Source: Sphingobacterium sp. CZ-UAM (GTDB lineage: Bacteria > Bacteroidota > Bacteroidia > Sphingobacteriales > Sphingobacteriaceae). Taken from it: a stretch of DNA of 64,000 bases. The notes below the pieces were generated by a model. That model saw only the letters and a program-made list of their open reading frames with translations, did not search any database and had not been told where the DNA came from. The stretch spans positions 1 through 64,000 of the forward strand of contig NZ_MTCM01000005.1 of assembly GCF_002000245.1 (NCBI RefSeq), written 5' to 3'. The translations under genes and the position numbers were made by a program. Below are positions 10,115-18,089 of this stretch, in pieces; position 1 is the stretch's first letter; each line of letters begins with the position of its first letter.

Positions 10115-10813
10115 TTAAATACCTGCTACTGATTTAGTCTCAATATGAATACCAGGACTCATAGTTGAGGAAATGTGAATACTTTTAAAGTAAGTTCCTT
10201 TAGCTGCAGACGGCTTCAAACGAGCTAGAGTTTGTAATACCTCTAATGCGTTATCATATATTTTATCTGCATCGAACGACGCTTTACCAATAGAAGTATG
10301 GATGATACCGGTTTTGTCAACTTTGAAATCGATCTTACCACCTTTTACATCTGTTACAGCTTTACCAACTTCTGTTGTAACTGTACCAGTTTTAGGGTTA
10401 GGCATCAAGTTTCTTGGACCTAAAATACGACCCAATTTACCAACTTTAGCCATAACACTAGGCATAGTAATAATGATATCAACGTCAGTCCAACCACCTT
10501 CAATTTTGCTGATGTAATCATCTAAACCTACGTAGTCTGCACCTGCCGCTTTAGCTTCTTCTTCCTTATCAGGAGTACATAAAACTAAAACACGAACAGT
10601 TTTACCAGTACCGTGAGGTAATGTTGCAATACCACGAACCATTTGATTTGCTTTACGAGGATCTACGCCCAAACGAACGTCGATATCCACAGAAGCATCA
10701 AATTTGGTCAATGAGATTTCTTTAACTAAAGCCGAAGCTTCTTTCAAAGAGTATGCTTTACCAGCTTCAATTTTGGATAGTGCCGCTTTTTGATTTTTTG
10801 TTAATCTAGCCAC
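10115..10813 (-). CDS. rplA: 50S ribosomal protein L1
   Basis: 232 aa, normal length. L1-stalk protein that also represses its own operon in many bacteria. Family signatures include VDIDVRLGVDPRKANQMVRG and LGRILGPRNLMPNPKTGTVT. It follows rplK by 22 bp and precedes rplJ by 2 bp. Confidence 0.98.
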   Translation of the reverse strand: MARLTKNQKAALSKIEAGKAYSLKEASALVKEISLTKFDASVDIDVRLGVDPRKANQMVRGIATLPHGTGKTVRVLVLCTPDKEEEAKAAGADYVGLDDYISKIEGGWTDVDIIITMPSVMAKVGKLGRILGPRNLMPNPKTGTVTTEVGKAVTDVKGGKIDFKVDKTGIIHTSIGKASFDADKIYDNALEVLQTLARLKPSAAKGTYFKSIHISSTMSPGIHIETKSVAGI

Positions 10814-10835
10814 TTTTCTTAAATTGATTTCTTAA

Positions 10836-11279
10836 TTAATTGTTCCAAGGAGCATTACCTGATACAGTAATACCCATACTACGTGCTGTACCAGCTACCA
10901 TTCTCATAGCAGCCTCTACAGTAAATGCATTTAAATCAGGCATCTTATCTTTAGCGATTGTCTCAACTTGTTCCCAAGTGATAGCCGCAACCTTTTTACG
11001 GTTAGGCTCGCCAGATCCACTTTTTAATTTAGCAGCGTCTTTCAACTGAACTGCTACTGGTGGAGTCTTGATGATAAAATCGAACGATTTATCAGCGTAA
11101 ACTGTAATGACAACAGGCAATACTTGACCTGGTTTGTCTTGCGTACGAGCGTTAAACTGCTTACAGAAATCCATAATATTCACACCTTTAGCACCTAATG
11201 CAGGTCCTACTGGAGGTGAAGGATTCGCAGCTCCGCCCTTAACTTGTAATTTTACTAACGCACTGACTTCTTTTGCCAT
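10836..11279 (-). CDS. rplK: 50S ribosomal protein L11
   Basis: 147 aa. Binds the GTPase-associated centre of 23S rRNA. The N-terminal segment VKGGAANPSPPVGPALGAKG and the C-terminal RNA-binding domain ending VAGTARSMGITVSG are typical. First gene of the rplKAJL-rpoBC unit, with its own promoter about 100 bp upstream. Confidence 0.98.
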   Translation of the reverse strand: MAKEVSALVKLQVKGGAANPSPPVGPALGAKGVNIMDFCKQFNARTQDKPGQVLPVVITVYADKSFDFIIKTPPVAVQLKDAAKLKSGSGEPNRKKVAAITWEQVETIAKDKMPDLNAFTVEAAMRMVAGTARSMGITVSGNAPWNN

Positions 11280-11375
11280 TTTGTTTTGAATTTAATTTTG
11301 TTAAATGTCTGTTAGTAAGTTGGAAGCAAATAACGTAACATTCATCAGTCGGGACGTAACACCCCAACCGAGGTG

Positions 11376-11406
11376 CAAAGTTAATAAGAAGATTTTAATC
11401 CTGCAA
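11376..11406 (-). promoter_or_regulatory. promoter of rplKAJL-rpoBC
   Basis: Minus-strand TTG (11404-11406), a 20-nt spacer and TAACTTTG (11376-11383) fit the Bacteroidota consensus. The predicted start near 11371 leaves a leader of about 90 nt before rplK, where L1-type feedback could act; no specific L1 site was identified. Confidence 0.75.
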
Positions 11407-11421
11407 GTATCTAACTTTTAA

Positions 11422-11452
11422 TTTTTCAGGAATTTACACTTTTCCTGAAAAA
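11422..11452. repeat. inverted repeat upstream of the rplK promoter
   Basis: 11-bp perfect inverted repeat TTTTTCAGGAA / TTCCTGAAAAA with a 9-nt loop, just upstream of the -33 box. The U-rich side is on the wrong arm for an intrinsic terminator in either direction, so it may be a protein site or chance. The rest of the 11280-11631 gap holds the rplK promoter and leader and nothing else recognisable. Confidence 0.4.
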
Positions 11453-11631
11453 GCCAGGGTCCATTCGTTTATTTTCCCGAAATGCCAACGATTCAACCAG
11501 CTAATTAAACATAGAAGGAGTCAGAATTATTTTTCAAGGCAATGAAAAAAAAATAATATCCAATATAAATACAATTGGATTGATTTCAAAATACTCATGG
11601 CGTTGGTGTATTTGCGCTCAATATATCCAAC

Positions 11632-12710
11632 TTAATTTCCTATAGACTTCAGCACTTTATCCATTACCGGATCTTTCCCCGTGATCACATCATCGATACT
11701 GCGCACGACAGGAACATCCGGCATTACACCCCTTCCCTCTTCGGCTACTTGAAAATAAGGTTTGACATTCATCAAACCAAAGCGCCAACACAAATGGGAA
11801 TTTGGAAGTTTAAGCACAGGAAGGGATCCCGCAACCGTACCTCCAGCAGCCCCTCCGGTTTCCTCACCCACAAAAATAGCGCGCTTCCCCGCTTTTAGAT
11901 TTGTCGCAATCAAACTCGCTGCAGAAAAAGTCCCGCCATCGATCAGTACAAATAATCTACCTCGATATCGATGGAGTTTTGATTTTTCGATTTTACTTCC
12001 AATTTCCTCTTTTGTTCGGTCGCTTCAAACTTTCTTACAACAGTTCGCTGGTAAGTACTATCGCTAAGAGAAAACAAGATATCAATGGAATCCCGGTATC
12101 CCAGTTCCAGTTGATAATACCGCGGCAACAAACGCTCAAAAGCCCGGTCTATAAATGTTGTATTATAGCCATCCGAAGTAAACGTCGGACGATATTTCGT
12201 GTATAGATTTTGAGGCTGTATACCTTCTATAGCGAGTATTTTGGAACCGAGGACCAACGTGGAATCCATCGTTCCATTTTTTATTAGATAAAGTGTATTT
12301 CCTTGCCAATGAAAGCCTAATTGCGAAAAAGGCCCCCTACTTTTTTGGTAACGAACTTTATCTTTACCTTGTGGATCGAATTTGGGAATAAGAGGGCTCA
12401 GGCTCATGTGTCCCTGCCGAACTTCTGACAATACAGACGCTAGTGCCAACTGAAACTGGTTGGGCAACAATGGCTGGCGGATCGCAAAACGAAGGCTGTC
12501 AAACTTAGCTTTTAACAGATCTTCTCGCACATACTGAAACAAATCCGGATGCATTTTCCACAAGTTGTGCTCAACATAGTTGATATCCCGCTGCATTGCC
12601 TCCACAACAAGGGGTGTCTCTATAAAACGATTGTACTTCTCAACGTTTGCACAGCTCAGCAATGTGAAAGCATAGAACAATAAGATTAAATAACTAGCCG
12701 GCCTTTTCAT
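11632..12710 (-). pseudogene. S41-family peptidase, broken by internal deletion and frameshift
   Basis: The 5' part (12710-11943, 255 codons) encodes a lipoprotein-like N-terminus (LLFYAFTLLSCANVEKY, Cys at about residue 20) and a PDZ-like region (LGSKILAIEGIQPQNLY). It ends in a stop after IDIEVDYLY. In another frame the sequence continues as RGRLFVLIDGGTFSAASLIA with GEETGG, the S41 (tail-specific protease) segment holding the nucleophilic Ser, to a stop at 11632. The middle of the S41 core, including the usual LIIDLRxNxGG strand, is missing between the parts. The combined length of about 350 codons falls short of the 450-500 usual for such proteins. A deletion that joined the ends out of frame explains both defects. 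It lies between the nusG terminator and the rplK promoter. Confidence 0.8.
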
Positions 12711-12724
12711 TAGTAGTAATATAC

Positions 12725-12760
12725 AAAAAAAAGCCTTCCAATTTTCATGGAAAGCTTTTC
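12725..12760 (-). terminator. terminator after nusG
   Basis: On the minus strand AAAGC-TTTCCA pairs with TGGAA-GGCTTT (one mismatch, 7-nt loop), followed by eight U residues. It lies 20 bp beyond the nusG stop and ends the tRNA-Trp-secE-nusG unit before the S41 remnant. Confidence 0.85.
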
Positions 12761-12780
12761 TCTATCGTTAATTACTAATC

Positions 12781-13326
12781 TTACTCTTTTTCTACTTGCA
12801 TGTAGTTCAATTCAAGAGGAGTCTTGCGTCCGAAGACTTTAACCATTACGATCAATTTCTTCTTATCTTCGTGAACCTCTTCAATTTCACCTGTAAAACC
12901 GTTAAAAGGACCATCATTTACTTTCACAGTTTCACCAACGTAATAAGGAACATTAATGGTTTCGCCTTGTTCTGCCATTTCATCAACCTTACCTAAGATA
13001 CGGTTAACTTCCGCTTGGCGCAAAGGAACAGCATTTCCGGCTTTATCACCCAAGAAACCAATTACGCTATTGATATTCTTAATGATGTGCTCCAACTCTC
13101 CATCCAAGGCAGCCTCCAATAAAACGTAGCCTGGGTAGTAGTTACGTTCTTTAGCAACCTTTTTACCATCACGCATCAAGTAATATTTTTCCATTGGAAT
13201 CAACACTTGAGGAACCAGGTGTTCAATACCTAAACGACTAACTTCGGCATCAATATATTGCTTTACTTTCTTCTCTTTCCCACTTACAGCACGAACTACG
13301 TACCATTTTAAACCTTGATCTGCCAT
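12781..13326 (-). CDS. nusG: transcription termination/antitermination protein NusG
   Basis: 181 aa, normal length. The N-terminal NGN domain begins KWYVVRAVSGKEKKVKQYI and contains YYPGYVLLEA; the C-terminal KOW domain carries VGETVKVNDGPFNGFTGEIEEV. Binds RNA polymerase and couples it to Rho or the ribosome. It lies 19 bp downstream of secE. Confidence 0.97.
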   Translation of the reverse strand: MADQGLKWYVVRAVSGKEKKVKQYIDAEVSRLGIEHLVPQVLIPMEKYYLMRDGKKVAKERNYYPGYVLLEAALDGELEHIIKNINSVIGFLGDKAGNAVPLRQAEVNRILGKVDEMAEQGETINVPYYVGETVKVNDGPFNGFTGEIEEVHEDKKKLIVMVKVFGRKTPLELNYMQVEKE

Positions 13327-13345
13327 AAATAAATACTATTGAAAA

Positions 13346-13540
13346 TTAAGAAGCAATACCGTACAAGAACTCTAATCCTACACTCGAAGCCTTATCCATT
13401 ACAAAGACCACCAATGCAATAAGAAGAGATGCAACAAGCACAATAACAGCTGAACTTTGCAACTGAGACCATGTAGGCCAAGTCACTTTCTCAGTGATCT
13501 CTACATAAGAGTCTTTAAAAAAATCAAGTACTTTTGCCAT
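13346..13540 (-). CDS. secE: preprotein translocase subunit SecE
   Basis: 64 aa, the short single-helix form. A cytoplasmic amphipathic helix (FFKDSYVEITEKVTWPTWSQL) precedes one membrane segment at about residues 31-50. Stabilises SecY in the translocon. It lies between tRNA-Trp and nusG. Confidence 0.95.
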   Translation of the reverse strand: MAKVLDFFKDSYVEITEKVTWPTWSQLQSSAVIVLVASLLIALVVFVMDKASSVGLEFLYGIAS

Positions 13541-13563
13541 TTTAGTTTATCTGTTTTTATAAG

Positions 13564-13634
13564 CACGGGCACCAGGACTCGAACCCAGACCAAAGGTTTT
13601 GGAGACCTTCGTTCTACCTTTAAACTATGCCCGT
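13564..13634 (-). tRNA. tRNA-Trp (CCA)
   Basis: Folds as a cloverleaf with acceptor ACGGGCA/TGCCCGT, discriminator G and anticodon CCA in the loop CTCCAAA; 71 nt. It lies between tuf and secE, at the head of the secE-nusG unit. Confidence 0.95.
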
Positions 13635-13654
13635 GTATTTCTTATTTTGTGATG

Positions 13655-13685
13655 CAAATATAGTGTTTTAAACCACTTTCTGCAA
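13655..13685 (-). promoter_or_regulatory. promoter of tRNA-Trp-secE-nusG
   Basis: Minus-strand TTG (13683-13685), a 20-nt spacer and TATATTTG (13655-13662). Predicted start about 15 nt before the tRNA 5' end. It follows the tuf terminator, so this block has its own promoter. Confidence 0.8.
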
Positions 13686-13731
13686 ATCTTTTTTTCTTTT
13701 TTTTTATTTTAATCCGATAAATCGCTTATCG

Positions 13732-13768
13732 AAAAAATAAGCTAATCAACCTCAGTCGATTAGCTTAT
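13732..13768 (-). terminator. terminator after tuf
   Basis: 11-bp perfect stem ATAAGCTAATC (13737-13747) / GATTAGCTTAT (13758-13768) with a 10-nt loop, followed on the minus strand by a run of U residues. It lies about 26 bp after the tuf stop. Confidence 0.9.
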
Positions 13769-13794
13769 CTTATATTTTTCTAGATCTTTAAAGA

Positions 13795-14979
13795 CTAGAT
13801 AATTTCAGTTACCTGACCAGCACCTACTGTACGACCACCCTCACGGATAGCGAAACGTAGACCTTTTTCCATAGCGATAGGAGAGATCAATTTAACAGAG
13901 ATCGTAACGTTATCACCTGGCATAACCATTTCAGTACCTTCTGGTAAAGAGATTTCTCCAGTTACGTCAGTTGTACGGAAATAGAATTGAGGACGGTATT
14001 TGTTGAAGAATGGAGTGTGACGTCCACCTTCTGCTTTTGACAATACGTAAACCTCAGCTTTGAAATGATCGTGAGGAGTTACTGAACCTGGTTTACAGAT
14101 AACCATACCACGTTTGATATCAGTTTTCTCAATACCACGTAACAATAAACCTACGTTATCACCAGCCTCACCGTAATCTAAGATTTTACGGAACATCTCA
14201 ACACCTGTTACTGTAGATTTCAAGTTCTCAGCACCCATACCTAGGATCTCAACTGGATCACCAGAGTTGATTACACCTCTTTCGATACGACCTGTAGCAA
14301 CTGTACCACGACCAGTGATTGAGAATACGTCCTCGATAGGCATCAAGAAAGGTAAGTCAGTCAAACGTGGAGGAATTGGAATGTAGTTATCTACAGCATC
14401 CATTAATTCCATGATTTTCTCAACCCACTCAGGCTCACCGTTCAATGCACCTAAAGCAGATCCTTTGATTACAGGGATATCATCACCTGGGAATTCGTAG
14501 AATGACAATAACTCACGAACTTCCATTTCTACTAAGTCTAACAACTCAGGGTCATCAACTAAGTCAGTTTTGTTCATGAATACTACTAACGCAGGAACAC
14601 CTACCTGACGAGCCAACAAGATGTGCTCACGAGTTTGAGGCATAGGACCATCAGTCGCAGCAACTACGATGATAGCACCGTCCATTTGAGCAGCACCAGT
14701 TACCATGTTCTTAACGTAGTCAGCGTGACCTGGACAGTCAACGTGTGCATAGTGACGGTTAGCTGTAGAATATTCTACGTGTGCAGTATTGATTGTGATA
14801 CCACGCTCTTTTTCTTCAGGAGCAGAGTCAATTGAATCAAATGAACGAGCTTCTGACAAACCTTTATCAGCCAATACTTTAGTGATAGCAGCTGTAGTTG
14901 TAGTTTTACCGTGGTCAACGTGACCGATAGTACCAATGTTTAAGTGTGGTTTACTACGGTCAAATTTCTCTTTTGCCAT
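13795..14979 (-). CDS. tuf: elongation factor Tu
   Basis: 394 aa GTPase that delivers aminoacyl-tRNA to the ribosome. GTP-binding motifs: GHVDHGKT (19-26), DCPGH (near 80) and NKTD (near 135). Domains 2 and 3 are complete, with GRHTPFFNKYRPQFYFRTTD and the C-terminus GRTVGAGQVTEII. It lies downstream of four tRNA genes, as in the E. coli thrU-tyrU-glyT-thrT-tufB order. Confidence 0.98.
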   Translation of the reverse strand: MAKEKFDRSKPHLNIGTIGHVDHGKTTTTAAITKVLADKGLSEARSFDSIDSAPEEKERGITINTAHVEYSTANRHYAHVDCPGHADYVKNMVTGAAQMDGAIIVVAATDGPMPQTREHILLARQVGVPALVVFMNKTDLVDDPELLDLVEMEVRELLSFYEFPGDDIPVIKGSALGALNGEPEWVEKIMELMDAVDNYIPIPPRLTDLPFLMPIEDVFSITGRGTVATGRIERGVINSGDPVEILGMGAENLKSTVTGVEMFRKILDYGEAGDNVGLLLRGIEKTDIKRGMVICKPGSVTPHDHFKAEVYVLSKAEGGRHTPFFNKYRPQFYFRTTDVTGEISLPEGTEMVMPGDNVTISVKLISPIAMEKGLRFAIREGGRTVGAGQVTEII

Positions 14980-15050
14980 GTTTATGCGAATTAGTAATTA
15001 TAAATTATTTCTATTTGTTATATACTCTTGCTTAACTTTACACAAGTACG

Positions 15051-15122
<72 letters not shown>

Positions 15123-15217
15123 TTACTAAAAAACCTTATTTACGTATTAATGCCCCCACCTTTAGATACATTATTATCAAAGAAGATAGAGACTAAATTT
15201 AATACTTGAAAAATTTG

Positions 15218-15290
15218 AGCGGAAGACGAGGTTCGAACTCGCGACCTATAGCTTGGAAGGCTATCGCTCTACCAACTGAGCTACTTCCGC
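15218..15290 (-). tRNA. tRNA-Gly (TCC)
   Basis: Cloverleaf with acceptor GCGGAAG/CTTCCGC and anticodon loop CTTCCAA (anticodon TCC); 73 nt. Confidence 0.95.
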
Positions 15291-15338
15291 TTAATAACTA
15301 GAAACTAGAGTAAATCTAAACTCCAATTAAAAAAAGTG

Positions 15339-15419
15339 TGGAGGGAGAAGGATTCGAACCTTCGAAGCCGAAGCAACGGATTTACAGTCCGTCCCATTTG
15401 ACCGCTCTGGAACCCCTCC
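15339..15419 (-). tRNA. tRNA-Tyr (GTA)
   Basis: Class II tRNA of 81 nt with a long variable arm; acceptor GGAGGGG/TCCCTCC, anticodon loop CTGTAAA (anticodon GTA). Confidence 0.95.
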
Positions 15420-15445
15420 AGACCTGCAACCTACGTTGCATTTAG

Positions 15446-15518
<73 letters not shown>

Positions 15519-15587
15519 TTCTAATATTTTTAAAACAACTTACGTTCTATCAACGCCAATCCGATAATCTTATCTTTTCAGCGAGTG

Positions 15588-15618
15588 CAAATATCGAATT
15601 TACTTTTGATTTTTGCAA
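15588..15618 (-). promoter_or_regulatory. proximal promoter of the tRNA-tuf operon
   Basis: Minus-strand TTG (15616-15618), a 20-nt spacer and GATATTTG (15588-15595), one mismatch from TAnnTTTG. About 65 nt upstream of the first tRNA. Confidence 0.5.
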
Positions 15619-15697
15619 GTTTATTTTTTACTTTTTTTCATTTAAAGAACTAAGCAAACTTCGTTGTTATGAACCGTTGTTCCCTTGTTTGCTGATG

Positions 15698-15726
15698 CAA
15701 AGATAGACACAAAAGTCACTTTACAA
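15698..15726 (-). promoter_or_regulatory. distal promoter of the tRNA-tuf operon
   Basis: Minus-strand TTG (15724-15726), an 18-nt spacer and a perfect -7 box TATCTTTG (15698-15705). Tandem with the proximal promoter, as for the rRNA operon. Confidence 0.75.
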
Positions 15727-15810
15727 AAATATTTATCAAAAAAAAACAGCACTTTTTGTCAATTATACTGATATGCAGCACAATAATTTTTAATTGACTA
15801 TTTGCCTATT

Positions 15811-15839
15811 TTGGTTATTTGCCTAATATACTATCTTTG
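15811..15839 (+). promoter_or_regulatory. promoter of the Omp85-like gene, abutting its ATG
   Basis: TTG (15811-15813), an 18-nt spacer and a perfect TATCTTTG (15832-15839). The -7 box ends only 3 bp before the ATG at 15843, so transcription from it would start at or within the start codon. A weaker upstream alternative is TTG at 15794-15796 with a partial -7 box near 15817. Confidence 0.55.
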
Positions 15840-15842
15840 GGC

Positions 15843-17006
15843 ATGCAAATTTTACCCCAATCACTTTCAAAACTTACCCGCTATACAGCGTTACTTGCGC
15901 TGTTTATAGTTGGTAAAGGCGATTTGAAAGCTCAAAATATTATTCAAAAATTGAGTAAAAAATTTCTTTCGGCTGAGAAAGACTCTACCCGTTCGGGCAG
16001 TTTTATGGTTTTGCCTGCAGTTGGGTACGCACAGGAAACCGGAGTAGAATATGGTTTAGCCAGCTCATATAACTTTTACCTGGACAAATCGGATCCCCAT
16101 ATTCGCACCTCCACGATGACATTGATGGGAACCTTTACCTCTAAACATCAGTCAAACTTTAAATTTCAAACTGATCTTTGGACAAAAAATAACGATTATC
16201 ATTTTGTCAGCGAAATTAGGTACCGCAACTGGCCATTTAATTATTATGGCATCGGTATGGATACCTGGAAAATAGACGAAGAGCGCATCGACCAAAAACT
16301 ATTTCGCGTAAAACTGGAAGTAGAGAAAAAAGTCCATAACAATTTGTATTCGGGCATTAATATACAGTACGATAATTTCACAATCCGCAGTGATAGCAAC
16401 GACCGTGTGTTTAATCGATCTGACCTTATCGGAAAAAAAGGGGGGCAACAACTGCTCCTCGGTGTATCGCAGTTATTTGATAACCGCGACAATGTTTCTT
16501 ATAGCACACGTGGTTATTATGCCAAATTTCGCCTCGCCTACGCACCCAAATTATGGACCAGTGAAGATTTTAATGGTGCAAATCTGGACCTGGATCTCCG
16601 TGGTTTTATTCCTCTACATAAAAACGTCACACTGGCCCTCCAAGGAATCCTTCGTTCGACATTCGGAAAAACAATTCCTTTCTATAATTACCGTGAATTA
16701 GGCGGCGATATGATGATGCGTGGATATTACCTTGGACGTTATCGTGACAAAAACTACCTCGCTTCGCAAGCCGAATTACGCTATCGTTTTCACCCCCGTT
16801 TTGGTATCGTTGGTTTTTCTGGAATAGGGTCAACCTTTTCAAAAGAAAATAGCAGCAGGTATGTACCAAGTTATGGCGGCGGATTACGCTACTTTTTTAG
16901 TTTGGAACACAATAGCAGTATTCGATTTGACTATTCATATGGTGAACAACGGAACGGAGAGAAACGCCAATCAGGCTTTTACCTATCCCTAAGTGAAGCT
17001 TTTTAA
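15843..17006 (+). CDS. BamA/Omp85-like outer-membrane beta-barrel protein
   Basis: 387 aa from ATG 15843; a TTG at 15819 is in frame but overlaps the promoter. N-terminal signal sequence (about residues 1-30, hydrophobic TALLALFIV, then Ala-Gln). The rest alternates polar and aromatic residues as in a barrel. The D15/bacterial-surface-antigen signature MRGYYLGRYRDKN (VRGY-like) and a C-terminal Phe typical of BAM substrates are present. No POTRA domain is visible, so it resembles the barrel-only (patatin/ShlB-C-terminal type) branch and not BamA itself. It likely sits in the outer membrane; substrate unknown. Followed by a terminator, so it is monocistronic. Confidence 0.8.
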   Translation: MQILPQSLSKLTRYTALLALFIVGKGDLKAQNIIQKLSKKFLSAEKDSTRSGSFMVLPAVGYAQETGVEYGLASSYNFYLDKSDPHIRTSTMTLMGTFTSKHQSNFKFQTDLWTKNNDYHFVSEIRYRNWPFNYYGIGMDTWKIDEERIDQKLFRVKLEVEKKVHNNLYSGINIQYDNFTIRSDSNDRVFNRSDLIGKKGGQQLLLGVSQLFDNRDNVSYSTRGYYAKFRLAYAPKLWTSEDFNGANLDLDLRGFIPLHKNVTLALQGILRSTFGKTIPFYNYRELGGDMMMRGYYLGRYRDKNYLASQAELRYRFHPRFGIVGFSGIGSTFSKENSSRYVPSYGGGLRYFFSLEHNSSIRFDYSYGEQRNGEKRQSGFYLSLSEAF

Positions 17007-17012
17007 ATAAAG

Positions 17013-17047
17013 AAGGGGGCATAAAAATGGACTGCCCCCTTTTTTTA
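17013..17047 (+). terminator. terminator after the Omp85-like gene
   Basis: 9-bp stem AAGGGGGCA / TGCCCCCTT with an 11-nt loop, followed by TTTTTT. It begins 7 bp after the stop codon. Confidence 0.9.
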
Positions 17048-17295
17048 TTTTATCCGGAACCTGCAACAATTTCTATCCAATTGTTGACGAGCCCCAGTTT
17101 ATCTTTTTGAACAGCCTCCCCCCCTTCATCAATTTCAATAAGGTACTGATTGATGCTATATTAGTTCTGTGCTCACAATAAGTCTACCTCAAGTCACCTT
17201 TGCGGGTAGATGCATACAATCTACTTCCACGTATACCGTAATACGTTGATGGCTTTCAATCCTAATCAAACATTGTAGAAAGAACAACGGAGAAA

Positions 17296-17823
17296 CTAAA
17301 ACCTGATTAGAAAATTTTCCTTACGTTGTCCAGCCCTAAAAAAGACCAAGCCAATTCGATACAAATCTATGGTGACAACTACGCGACTATCATCCTTGAG
17401 CCTCTTCCAATAGTCTTCACGCTCGACCGACAAATGGGGCTCGTTTACAATCAGCATATCGCGTTCGCCGACGATAGCCAGAAAATCCAGGTCTAGGTTT
17501 GTCTTATCGATATAATAGATCTTGCGAAAAGAATAACTTCCGGCTTGCTGTTTCAACAGCACCTCGTAACTTGGCAGTGACTTCTCTGCCAAAACCACAA
17601 ACTGATCAAATGCAAAAGCCTTCAATAGGCGATCGATTAGCAGATATTTTTTTTCTTCTACCTTCCCCCTTACACTAATGTCCCGGGGCAAATTTAAACG
17701 CATATCGGGATTATCTTTCTGATAAATGACCTCATCGACCAATTTATAAACAAACGGTGAATGTGTCCCATGTCGGCTATGGGAAATGAAATAATGGCGC
17801 CAATACTTCAGGTGGTAATTCAT
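17296..17823 (-). CDS. degenerate methyltransferase-like protein
   Basis: 175 aa. The N-terminus (HYFISHSRHGTHSPFVYKLVDEVIY) and the C-terminus (VVVTIDLYRIGLVFFRAGQRKENFLIRF) match, from memory, a Bacteroidota family of class I SAM-dependent methyltransferases of about 220-250 aa. In between, the expected SAM-binding segment (ELGTSxGxST-like) and the acidic DDIHWS-like motif are not seen; the middle is shortened. It may have lost methyltransferase activity while the fold is kept. It is transcribed toward the Omp85-like gene; its promoter was not identified. Confidence 0.55.
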   Translation of the reverse strand: MNYHLKYWRHYFISHSRHGTHSPFVYKLVDEVIYQKDNPDMRLNLPRDISVRGKVEEKKYLLIDRLLKAFAFDQFVVLAEKSLPSYEVLLKQQAGSYSFRKIYYIDKTNLDLDFLAIVGERDMLIVNEPHLSVEREDYWKRLKDDSRVVVTIDLYRIGLVFFRAGQRKENFLIRF

Positions 17824-18089
17824 TTTGCTGCAAACATCGAAAAATTTGTCTTGATATACAATTAAATTCTCCTTTCTGTAAAGGCATATTTAATCACCTA
17901 CAGCTCGATAAACAGCAATTTGTTGTATACTCAAAGAATAGATGACATTCGTTTTGCATGAAAAATACTGATTTTACACTTTATTTCACATGGAACATCA
18001 AAACACAAGACATGAACAAGCCATTTGCACCATAGGCATAACAAGAACAAGATGATCGTTAAAAGCTAGGTTATAGTTGGAAAGAAGGG

